Of a stretch of 5,674 nucleotides of DNA, positions 1 through 5,516 are shown one piece after another. Below the pieces are notes generated by a model, which searched no databases, had not been told where the DNA came from, and worked only from the letters and a program-made list of their open reading frames with translations. The DNA comes from DATDCY01 sp031406795 [NCBI: Candidatus Rokuibacteriota bacterium] (GTDB lineage Bacteria > JAUVQV01), in assembly GCA_031406795.1 (NCBI GenBank), contig JANOHV010000060.1:1-5674 (forward strand), in the 5' to 3' direction. The position numbers were made by a program, and so were the translations under genes. Positions within the stretch are counted from its first letter, which is position 1, and every line of letters begins with the position of its first letter.

Positions 1-114
1 TATTGCAGGAAGCACGGCGAGGCAGAGGTCAAGCAACGCTTGAAGCATGCAATGCGATCAGATATGAGCAACGACATGGATAAACCGGACCAGGTGACAA
101 GCCTGACTTTCCTG

Positions 115-135
115 ATCCGCGCGTTACGCGCGGAT
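115..135. repeat. Perfect 9-bp inverted repeat (hairpin) in the leader
   Basis: ATCCGCGCG (115-123) and CGCGCGGAT (127-135) are exact reverse complements separated by TTA. The GC-rich stem should be very stable as RNA or extruded DNA. Only three T residues follow (135-137, the first inside the stem), so it is a poor match to an intrinsic terminator, though it could weakly end an upstream transcript. It lies about 20 bp upstream of the predicted -35 box of the efflux genes, so a protein-binding role is also possible. The symmetry is seen directly; the function is unknown. Confidence 0.5.
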
Positions 136-154
136 TTGGGCAGGTGCACTCATG

Positions 155-183
155 TTGACAAGCCCGCGCGCTGACCCGACAAT
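155..183 (+). promoter_or_regulatory. Candidate sigma70-type promoter for the efflux genes
   Basis: A perfect -35 box TTGACA (155-160) is followed, after exactly 17 bp, by GACAAT (178-183), which matches the -10 consensus at four of six positions. Transcription would start near 190 and leave a leader of about 70 nt before the adaptor ATG at 261. No other hexamer pair in this leader is as well spaced. It is predicted from consensus only. Confidence 0.5.
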
Positions 184-260
184 CGCCGGACAACGCACGC
201 AACGACCGAGGGGGAACGATCCTCACCAGCAGCGCCGCCACGGCTGCGCAGGAGAAATTC

Positions 261-1640
261 ATGGCCAACGACGAACTCGCACAGCTGACCATCGACCGCA
301 CGGCGACGGCGCCGGGGCGACGCAGGATGCGCCCCGGGCGCTGGGCGCTCGCCGCAGCCGTGCTGCTGGCGCTCGGTTTCGGCGGCTACCGCCTCCTGAA
401 TCCGGTGCCGCGGGTCACCGTCGCCACGGTGAGCCGCGTCTACCCCGCGCAGACCTTCACCGTCCTCAACGCCAGCGGCTACGTCGTCGCCCAGCGCAAG
501 GCCGCCGTCGCCTCCAAGGGCACCGGGCGCCTCGTCTGGCTCGGCGTGGAGGAGGGTAGTTTCGTCAAGGTGGGGCAGGTGATCGCCCGGCTCGAGAGCG
601 ACGACCTCAAGGCGCTGACCGAGCAGGCGCGGGCCGCGCTGGCGGCCGCCCGGGCAAACCGCGAGACCTCCCGCGCCCAGCGGGACGCGGCGGCGGCAAC
701 GCGCGACAACGCCCGCTCGCAGCTTGAGGGCGCCGGCTCCAGCCTCGAGCAGGCGAAGGCGGAACTCGACGACGCCACGGCGAACCTCGAGCGCGAGCGG
801 GAACTCTCCGCCGGGGGGCTGAGCCCGAAGGTCGCGCTGGAGGCCGCCGAGATCCGGCGGCGCCGGGCCGTTGCCGCGCACGCCGCGGCCGAGCACGCCG
901 TGGCGGGCTTCCGGAGCGCCGCGCTGGCCGCCGCCGGCTCGCTGGCCGCCGCGGAGAGCGCGGTGATCTCGTCCGGACACGCCGTGGCCTCGGCCGAGGC
1001 GGTCGTTCGCAGCGCCGAGGTGAACGCCGGCTACACCGAGATCCGCGCCCCCTTCGACGGCGTCGTGCTCACCAAGAACGCCGACATCGGCGACATGGTA
1101 ACGCCCGTCGGGGCCGCGGCGAATGCCCGGGCCGCCGTGGTCACCATCGCCGACCCCGCCTCGCTGCTCGTCGAAGCCGACGTCTCCGAGACGAGTCTGC
1201 CGAAGGTCCGGGTCGGCCAGCCTTGCGAAGTTCAGCTCGACTCCATCCCCGACGTGCGCTTCCCGGCCGTCGTCCACATGATCGTGCCCACCGCAGACCG
1301 GGCCAAGGGGACCGTCCTGGCCAAAGTGCGCTTCGCCGCGCTCGACCCGCGCATCCTGCCCGAGATGAGCGCAAAGGTGGCGTTCCTGGAGCGGCCCGTC
1401 GCCGCCGGGGAGGAAACCGCCCGCGTGGGCGTAAGTCCGCGGGCCGTGACCCTCCGCGGCGGAAGTCCCACCGTGTTCGTCGTCAAGGATGACCGGGCCG
1501 CGGCCGTGGCGGTCACGCGCGGCGCGACGCTCGGCGAATACGTCGAGATCAGCGCGGGACTCGCCGGCGGCGAGCGGGCGATCCTCGATCCGCCGGCGAA
1601 ACTGCGCGACGGCTCCCGGGTCACGGTGGCCGAGGAGTGA
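261..1640 (+). CDS. HlyD/MacA-like periplasmic adaptor (membrane fusion protein) of an efflux pump
   Basis: A 459-residue adaptor that would link an inner-membrane transporter to an outer-membrane channel. Residues 1-27 form a basic cytoplasmic tail, and about 28-46 (WALAAAVLLALGFGGYRLL) form one membrane anchor with no lipobox cysteine. About 75-112 is the first biotinyl-lipoyl half (GYVVAQRKAAVASKGTGR, then VKVGQVIARLES). Residues 113-255 are a long Ala/Glu/Arg-rich coiled-coil hairpin. About 256-282 is the second lipoyl half (YTEIRAPFDGVV, GDMV). Residues 300-375 are the beta-barrel (VEADVSETSLPKVRVGQ) and the rest is membrane-proximal. The ATG is supported by AGGAGA at 250-255. The stop overlaps the start of the ABC ATPase gene, so the two are co-translated. 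Length and domain order are normal for the family. The substrate cannot be read from the sequence. Confidence 0.9.
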   Translation: MANDELAQLTIDRTATAPGRRRMRPGRWALAAAVLLALGFGGYRLLNPVPRVTVATVSRVYPAQTFTVLNASGYVVAQRKAAVASKGTGRLVWLGVEEGSFVKVGQVIARLESDDLKALTEQARAALAAARANRETSRAQRDAAAATRDNARSQLEGAGSSLEQAKAELDDATANLERERELSAGGLSPKVALEAAEIRRRRAVAAHAAAEHAVAGFRSAALAAAGSLAAAESAVISSGHAVASAEAVVRSAEVNAGYTEIRAPFDGVVLTKNADIGDMVTPVGAAANARAAVVTIADPASLLVEADVSETSLPKVRVGQPCEVQLDSIPDVRFPAVVHMIVPTADRAKGTVLAKVRFAALDPRILPEMSAKVAFLERPVAAGEETARVGVSPRAVTLRGGSPTVFVVKDDRAAAVAVTRGATLGEYVEISAGLAGGERAILDPPAKLRDGSRVTVAEE

Positions 1641-2335
1641 TGGTCGAGTCCGCGCCCGGCCCGCCTCTGATCGAGATCCGCAAGCTTTCGAAGTCCTATC
1701 GGCGCGGCGGCCAGCGGATCCCGGTGCTCGAGGGAATCGATCTGGACATCGCCGGCAAGGAATTCCTCGCGCTGATGGGCCCCTCGGGCTCGGGCATGCG
1801 CACGCGTATGAATCTCATCGGGGGCATCCCCCGCGCCGACTCCGGCTCGATCCGGGTCGCCGGGGTCGAGATCACGACCCTGAGCGACGCCGAACTGGCG
1901 TACTGGCGCTCCGCGCACGTCGGGTTCGTCTTCCAGTTCTACAACCTGATCCCGGTCCTCTCGGCGCTGGAGAACGTGGAGTTGCCGCTGCACCTGACCA
2001 GCCTCACGCGGCGGCAGCGGCGCGAGCACGCCGAGGCCGTGCTGCGGCTCGTCGGCCTCGCGGACCGCATGGACCACCGCCCCGGCCAGCTCTCCGGGGG
2101 GCAGCAGCAGCGGGTGGCGATCGCGCGGGCGATCGTGAGCGACCCGACGGTCATCGTGGCGGACGAGCCCACCGGGGACCTGGACCGGGTCTCGGCGGCG
2201 GAGATCCTCGACCTGATGGACAGTCTGGTGCACAGTTTCGGCAAGACCGTGGTGATGGTCACCCACGACCCGCGGGCGGCCGAGCGCGCGCACCGCGTGC
2301 GTCACCTGGACAAGGGCGTGATGGATGATCAATAG
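1640..2335 (+). CDS. MacB/LolD-type ABC transporter ATPase with a degenerate Walker A (possibly inactive)
   Basis: A 231-residue nucleotide-binding subunit that would normally power a MacB/FtsX-type permease with the adaptor encoded upstream. From the ATG at 1640, visible motifs are a Walker A region at 47-55 reading GPSGSGMRT, the Q-loop (Q99, in [17 protein letters not shown]), the signature LSGGQQQR (151-158), Walker [13 protein letters not shown] (171-182, with D175 and E176) and the H-loop THD (H209). Walker A should read GPSGSGKST: the phosphate-binding lysine is Met53, the Mg-coordinating serine is Arg54, and the usual Leu56 is Arg. Such changes normally abolish ATP binding, while every other motif is intact. 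ATG 1640 forms TGATG with the adaptor stop; GTG 1637 is an alternative start. The C terminus ends soon after HLDKGV, and no permease gene follows. It could be a decaying gene, or the changes could be assembly errors. Confidence 0.88.
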   Translation: MVESAPGPPLIEIRKLSKSYRRGGQRIPVLEGIDLDIAGKEFLALMGPSGSGMRTRMNLIGGIPRADSGSIRVAGVEITTLSDAELAYWRSAHVGFVFQFYNLIPVLSALENVELPLHLTSLTRRQRREHAEAVLRLVGLADRMDHRPGQLSGGQQQRVAIARAIVSDPTVIVADEPTGDLDRVSAAEILDLMDSLVHSFGKTVVMVTHDPRAAERAHRVRHLDKGVMDDQ

Positions 2336-2365
2336 GGGATTAATTCCGCTCACGGGGTCTGGGTC

Positions 2366-2394
2366 TTGACGAAACCAAACGAAGAAACAATACT
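2366..2394 (+). promoter_or_regulatory. Weak candidate promoter ahead of the terminator hairpin
   Basis: TTGACG (2366-2371) and AATACT (2389-2394) are separated by 17 bp. The first matches five of six -35 positions and the second four of six -10 positions. A transcript from here would begin near 2400 and end at the terminator at 2472, giving an RNA of about 70 nt. The terminator may simply serve the efflux genes, so this promoter is speculative. Confidence 0.22.
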
Positions 2395-2434
2395 CTCCTC
2401 ACTTGACCTCTCACGGGAGCGTCAGGCTTTACTC

Positions 2435-2472
2435 CCCCGGTGTCTGGCGCTACCCCACACGCCGGGGTTTTT
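2435..2472 (+). terminator. Intrinsic (Rho-independent) terminator
   Basis: CCCCGGTGT (2435-2443) pairs with ACGCCGGGG (2459-2467) in a 9-bp stem with one T-G wobble and a 15-nt loop. Five T residues follow at once (2468-2472). It lies 99 bp past the ABC ATPase stop and 60 bp before the -35 box of the toxin promoter, so it separates the efflux genes from the toxin-antitoxin module. Confidence 0.8.
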
Positions 2473-2531
2473 CATTTCTCATGACATTGAATCGGATAGA
2501 CACACGGAACTTCTGGATGGAAGGTAAACCC

Positions 2532-2558
2532 TTGACAAATGAACCTATAGGTTAATAT
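2532..2558 (+). promoter_or_regulatory. Promoter of the toxin-antitoxin-chaperone module
   Basis: A perfect -35 TTGACA (2532-2537) is followed after 15 bp by TAATAT (2553-2558); AATATT at 2554 and TATTGT at 2556 allow 16- or 18-bp spacers. The region is AT-rich compared with everything around it (24 of 60 bases in 2521-2580 are G or C by hand count). Transcription would begin around 2564-2568. That makes the TTG at 2558 an unlikely start codon for the toxin unless another promoter exists. Confidence 0.65.
2542..2553. promoter_or_regulatory. Palindromic operator AACCTATAGGTT in the toxin promoter
   Basis: This is a perfect 12-bp palindrome lying between the -35 and -10 boxes. A dimeric XRE-family antitoxin bound here would block RNA polymerase, as in autoregulated HigBA-type modules. 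The antitoxin gene downstream encodes such a helix-turn-helix protein, which makes it the obvious ligand. The palindrome and its placement are seen directly; binding is inferred. Confidence 0.6.
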
Positions 2559-2968
2559 TGTATCTGCGGGCGATCACACAGGGAGGTGGCGGTGGATGGC
2601 GGGTATTCGCTATCTGCTCAGAGCGACATGACTGCGACTTACTCGACTTTCTCCATGACTTGCCGCCAAACTTCCGCAAGTCCGGCGACCAACTCCTTGC
2701 CCTTCTCACGCATGTGGCAAGAAGCGGCCCGATGCTCCTCCCGGATGATATTTGCCACCAGTTAGCGCCGGATATCTTCCAGCTCGAGAAGGGCCGGCTT
2801 CGAGTTTCATGGTTCTACGATGAGGGAAAGATGATTATCTGCTGTCGCGTATTCATAAAGAAGACTCAGAAGACACCGAGGCCTGAATTGGATTATGCCA
2901 AGGCGCTGAGAACCAGGTATTTCGCGGAAAAGAAGCGCAGGTCTATCACGATCCTGGAGGAGTTGTAG
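2558..2968 (+). CDS. HigB/Gp49-like RelE-superfamily toxin; start codon uncertain
   Basis: Likely a ribosome-dependent mRNA interferase of the phage-derived Gp49/HigB family (RelE superfamily). Numbered from TTG 2558, the conserved part begins at Trp14 (WRVFAICSERHDCDLLDFL). A helical region follows (about 36-57), then the beta-sheet core with GRLRVSWFYDEGKMIICC (79-96). The family hallmark FIKKTQKTP is at 99-107, followed by a basic C-terminal helix ending in ITILEEL. It stands first in the operon, as HigB toxins do, 3 nt before the antitoxin. The start is a problem. The only common start codon in frame upstream of Trp14 is TTG 2558, inside the predicted -10 box, apart from CTG 2564, which has no ribosome site. 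The purine-rich site at 2580-2589 instead points to ATG 2596 or GTG 2592, both out of frame. True translation probably begins close to Trp14, or the 5' end carries a small indel. The catalytic residues cannot be assigned from this sequence. Confidence 0.75.
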   Translation: MYLRAITQGGGGGWRVFAICSERHDCDLLDFLHDLPPNFRKSGDQLLALLTHVARSGPMLLPDDICHQLAPDIFQLEKGRLRVSWFYDEGKMIICCRVFIKKTQKTPRPELDYAKALRTRYFAEKKRRSITILEEL

Positions 2969-2971
2969 ACC

Positions 2972-3388
2972 ATGGTTGGAAAAACATTCAAAGCATTAAT
3001 TGAAGATGCCGGCCGCAGAGACGCCTACCACGTCGAACTGGCGATACTCCAGTTCACTTCTGACCTCTATCAGCTCATGAAAAAGCGGGAGCTGAACAAG
3101 GCAGCGCTGGCGCGTATGCTCGGAACGAGCCCCGCATACATCACAAAGGTTTTCCGCGGTGACGCGAATTTCACGATTGAATCCATGGTGAAGTTGACCA
3201 GCGCACTGAACGGCCAGATCCATCTCCATGTCGCCCCACAGGAGCATGAGGTCCGCTGGCTCGATGTTCGTGTTGGGGCACCAAGAACGCACGTCTCAAT
3301 AAGTACCGTCTGGGCACAGAAACAGCACATTCTTTCTCCCGCGATGAAGGGGGGCCCTGCCGATGAACTCGAGCCTGCTGCAGCTTGA
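2972..3388 (+). CDS. HigA-like XRE-family antitoxin with a C-terminal extension (possible chaperone-addiction tail)
   Basis: A 138-residue DNA-binding antitoxin. Residues 1-30 form an N-terminal helical segment. About 31-86 is an XRE/Cro-type helix-turn-helix (LMKKRELNKAALARMLGTS, with the recognition helix near SPAYITKVFRG, then FTIESMVKLTSALN). Residues 87-138 are an extension beyond the helix-turn-helix with exposed hydrophobics (VRWLDV, STVWAQ; Trp96 and Trp114) and an Ala/Glu-rich end. In TAC systems the antitoxin carries such a tail, which makes it aggregation- and protease-prone until a SecB-like chaperone binds it. The SecB-like gene next door supports that reading. The ATG has a good ribosome site, TGGAGGAG (2955-2962). 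The last 26 nt overlap the chaperone gene. It probably neutralises the upstream toxin and represses the promoter through AACCTATAGGTT. The HTH call is firm; the tail's function is inferred. Confidence 0.85.
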   Translation: MVGKTFKALIEDAGRRDAYHVELAILQFTSDLYQLMKKRELNKAALARMLGTSPAYITKVFRGDANFTIESMVKLTSALNGQIHLHVAPQEHEVRWLDVRVGAPRTHVSISTVWAQKQHILSPAMKGGPADELEPAAA

Positions 3389-3881
3389 AGACTACGGCCT
3401 CACTGATCTCTCGATCAAGTGGGAGCCGATGGATCAGAACACGGCCGACGCCAAATCTTCCACGGCGATCACCTACCAAGTCGCCTATCAGACCGACAAC
3501 CCACTGAAATACAAACTCACTCTCGAGTTCCGTCATCTCATCGGATCGGCGGAAGGCAAGGATCACCTCTCGGTCCAGGCCACGATTGTCGGTTATTTTC
3601 TTTTCCAGGAAACCATGACTCCCCAAAGCAGAGAACGGGCCATCCGAATCAACGGATTGACGATCCTTTACGGCGCTCTTCGCGGTCTGCTCCTGCCGAT
3701 CACCGCAGCTTTTCCCCTCGGCTTCAGATACGTTCTGCCTGCCGTTGATATGATCCAGATCATCAAGGCCGTCGAAGAAACCAAGAAGGCCGCTCCGGTC
3801 GTCGGCGAAAACTCGGCCAGGTACCGGCCGAGGATCAAGAAAGCCGTTTCAGCGCGTGGCTCCAAGACCGTGAAGCCATAG
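3363..3881 (+). CDS. SecB-like chaperone of a toxin-antitoxin-chaperone module
   Basis: A 172-residue protein with the layout of SecB-like proteins. It opens with SLLQLEDYGLTDLSIKWEP (4-22), like the first strand of the SecB fold. A beta-rich middle follows (YKLTLEFRHLIG, LSVQATIVGYFLFQE; 50-83). The helical region INGLTILYGALRGLLLPITA (96-115) precedes GFRYVLPAVDMIQI (120-133), which matches the SecB pattern of a long helix followed by an LP-containing strand. The tail from about 140 is basic and probably disordered. It starts inside the antitoxin gene, with AAGGGGGG (3347-3354) as ribosome site, so translation is coupled. A housekeeping SecB would not sit in a toxin operon, so the likely job is folding and protecting the antitoxin. 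The best-known analogue is Rv1957 of Mycobacterium tuberculosis. The family call rests on pattern recognition; an alignment was not possible. Confidence 0.72.
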   Translation: MNSSLLQLEDYGLTDLSIKWEPMDQNTADAKSSTAITYQVAYQTDNPLKYKLTLEFRHLIGSAEGKDHLSVQATIVGYFLFQETMTPQSRERAIRINGLTILYGALRGLLLPITAAFPLGFRYVLPAVDMIQIIKAVEETKKAAPVVGENSARYRPRIKKAVSARGSKTVKP

Positions 3882-3908
3882 ATCCGGTTTGCGAGCCCTG
3901 GATATTCG

Positions 3909-5516
3909 ATGCCCACGCTGAGCTGGATCGGGAAGGAGGCGGTGGTCAACCACCACCGCGAGGTGCCGTTTCATCTGCTCAAGGACGTCCCGGAGCTCTC
4001 CAGCGGAGCGCCCGGCGCGGGGAACCTCATCGTGCAGGGGGACAACCTCGTCGCGCTCAAGGCGCTGCTCCCCTACTACGCCGGGCAGGTGAAGTGCATC
4101 TACATCGACCCGCCGTACAACACCGGGAACGAGGGGTGGGTCTACAACGACAACGTCAGCAGTCCGGTGATCCGCGAGTGGCTCGGGAAGGTCGTCGGCC
4201 ACGAGGGAGAGACCCTCGACCGCCACGACCGCTGGCTCTGCATGATGTATCCACGGCTGGCGCTGCTCAAGCGCTTTCTCCGGCCAGACGGTTCGATCTG
4301 GATCTCGATGGATGACTCGGAAATCGCCTTGCTTCGTGTCCTTATGGATGAGATTTTCGGTCACGAAAGGTTCATTGCGTGTAATGTCTGGCAGAAGCGT
4401 TACTCGCGCGAGAACCGCGAGGCCATCGGCGACGTCCACGAATATTTGCTCCTCTACGCGATGGACCCGGAGTTGTTCAAAGCAACGAGAAATCGAGTCG
4501 GTCTCGAGCAAAAGCAACTGCTCAACTACAAGAACCCGAACAACGATCCGGGAGGTCCCTGGCAGTCTATCTCGATGACTGCTCAGGGTTGGCGGCCGAA
4601 CCAAATGTATGAGATCGTCGCCCCGAACGGCAATCGCCATTCACCGCCGGAAGGCCGCTGCTGGTCTATGATCGAACCAGAATACGAGAAGCTGCGTGAT
4701 GCCAAACGTCTCTGGTGGGGCAAAGATGGAAACGGCGTCCCACGTGAAATTCGCTTCCTCTCAGATGTTTCAGGGCTGGTCCCATGGACATGGTGGCCCC
4801 ATGAAGAAGTCGGCCATACCGACGAATCCCGGAAGGAAATCCAGAGCATTCTCGGCACCCAGACTGCCTTTGATACGCCGAAACCCACGCGCCTCCTTGA
4901 GCGAGTCCTTCAAATTGCCACGAACCCCGGCGACCTCGTCCTCGACTCCTTCGCCGGCTCCGGCACCACCGGCCACGCTGTGTTGAAGCTCAATGCCGCA
5001 GCTCCCGACAAGAAGCCGCGTCGCTTCATCCTCATCGAGATGGAACCGAAAATCGCCCGCGAGGTGACGGCCGAACGCGTGCGCCGCGTCGCCGAAGGGT
5101 ATACCAATGCCAAGGGACAGCAGGTAGCCGGTCTTGGCAGCGGCTTTCGCTTCTGCGAGCTCGGCGAGGCGCTCTTCGACGAAGCAGGAAAGATCCGCGA
5201 GAGCGTCTCATTCGCGGACCTGGCACGGCACGTCTTCTTCACGGAGACCGGCGAACCGCTGCCGGAGACAGCCAAAATGGGCTCCCCCTTCCTCGGCGTC
5301 TGCCGCGGCGTCGGCGTCTATCTCCTCTACAACGGTATCCTCGGCGACAAGTCGCGCTCGGGCGGGAACATCCTGACCCGCGCCCTGCTCGCGACGCTGC
5401 CGCCCTTCGACAGGCAGAAGGTCATTTACTGCGCAGGGTGCCTTCTCGGCGCCGAGCGCCTCAGGGCGGAGCGGGTCATCATCCGCCAGACGCCCTACGA
5501 GATCCGGGTCTCATGA
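3909..5516 (+). CDS. mod: Type III restriction-modification Mod subunit (beta-class adenine-N6 DNA methyltransferase)
   Basis: This 535-residue protein would transfer methyl from S-adenosylmethionine to adenine N6 in the recognition site, and would also supply sequence specificity to the Mod-Res restriction complex. Motif order is that of the beta class. The catalytic motif IV is DPPY (67-70, in CIYIDPPYNTGNEGWVYND), and LRPDGSIWISMDD (124-136) follows. The target-recognition region is about 155-325 (including RCWSM and WWGKDGNGVPREIRFLSD), then FDTPKPTRLLERVLQIAT. The S-adenosylmethionine site FAGSGTT lies late, at 348-354, followed by FILIEMEP. Residues 420-535 are a C-terminal region probably contacting Res. 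No catalytic residue is missing. The start has only a weak ribosome site (GGA at 3900-3902) and lies 27 nt after the chaperone stop. The stop overlaps res by ATGA. Bases of about 4310-4915 are lower in GC than the flanks. The recognition sequence cannot be deduced. Confidence 0.93.
   Translation: MPTLSWIGKEAVVNHHREVPFHLLKDVPELSSGAPGAGNLIVQGDNLVALKALLPYYAGQVKCIYIDPPYNTGNEGWVYNDNVSSPVIREWLGKVVGHEGETLDRHDRWLCMMYPRLALLKRFLRPDGSIWISMDDSEIALLRVLMDEIFGHERFIACNVWQKRYSRENREAIGDVHEYLLLYAMDPELFKATRNRVGLEQKQLLNYKNPNNDPGGPWQSISMTAQGWRPNQMYEIVAPNGNRHSPPEGRCWSMIEPEYEKLRDAKRLWWGKDGNGVPREIRFLSDVSGLVPWTWWPHEEVGHTDESRKEIQSILGTQTAFDTPKPTRLLERVLQIATNPGDLVLDSFAGSGTTGHAVLKLNAAAPDKKPRRFILIEMEPKIAREVTAERVRRVAEGYTNAKGQQVAGLGSGFRFCELGEALFDEAGKIRESVSFADLARHVFFTETGEPLPETAKMGSPFLGVCRGVGVYLLYNGILGDKSRSGGNILTRALLATLPPFDRQKVIYCAGCLLGAERLRAERVIIRQTPYEIRVS

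Noticed and set aside
1-174. Open frame on the + strand from the window edge to TGA at 172-174 (57 codons), a possible gene tail
   Set aside because: No recognisable family, it contains the hairpin at 115-135 and overlaps the predicted efflux promoter, and another frame is also open to 83. The open stretch is short enough to be chance.
150-1277. 375-codon open frame on the - strand opposite the adaptor gene
   Set aside because: In GC-rich DNA the antisense of a real gene is often open. The translation is Gly/Arg/Asp-rich with no domain, and the + strand gene is clearly real.
1794-1807. Adjacent GCATGC and ACGCGT in the Walker A codons, suggesting engineered sites
   Set aside because: Short GC-rich palindromes are frequent by chance in such DNA, and nothing else in the window looks synthetic.
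1232-2353. 373-codon open frame on the - strand across the adaptor and ATPase genes
   Set aside because: Spans two well-supported + strand genes and gives a His/Arg/Asp-rich translation with no motif, so it is a shadow frame.
2336-2557. Insertion-sequence ends or attachment-site repeats flanking the TAC module
   Set aside because: No matching direct or inverted repeat pair was seen between this region and the chaperone-mod junction at 3882-3908.
2592-2763. Frame from GTG 2592, well placed after the G-rich ribosome site, as a separate small protein
   Set aside because: The translation is Ser/Thr-rich with no family likeness, while the overlapping frame carries the conserved Gp49/HigB sequence. 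It was used only as evidence of a start problem.
3849-4640. 263-codon open frame on the - strand opposite mod
   Set aside because: Mirrors the coding bias of mod, which has all its methyltransferase motifs. No domain or ribosome site supports the antisense frame.
3909-5516. Simple-sequence repeats in mod that could make it phase-variable
   Set aside because: No run of identical tetra- or pentanucleotide units was found in the gene or the 27 bp before it.
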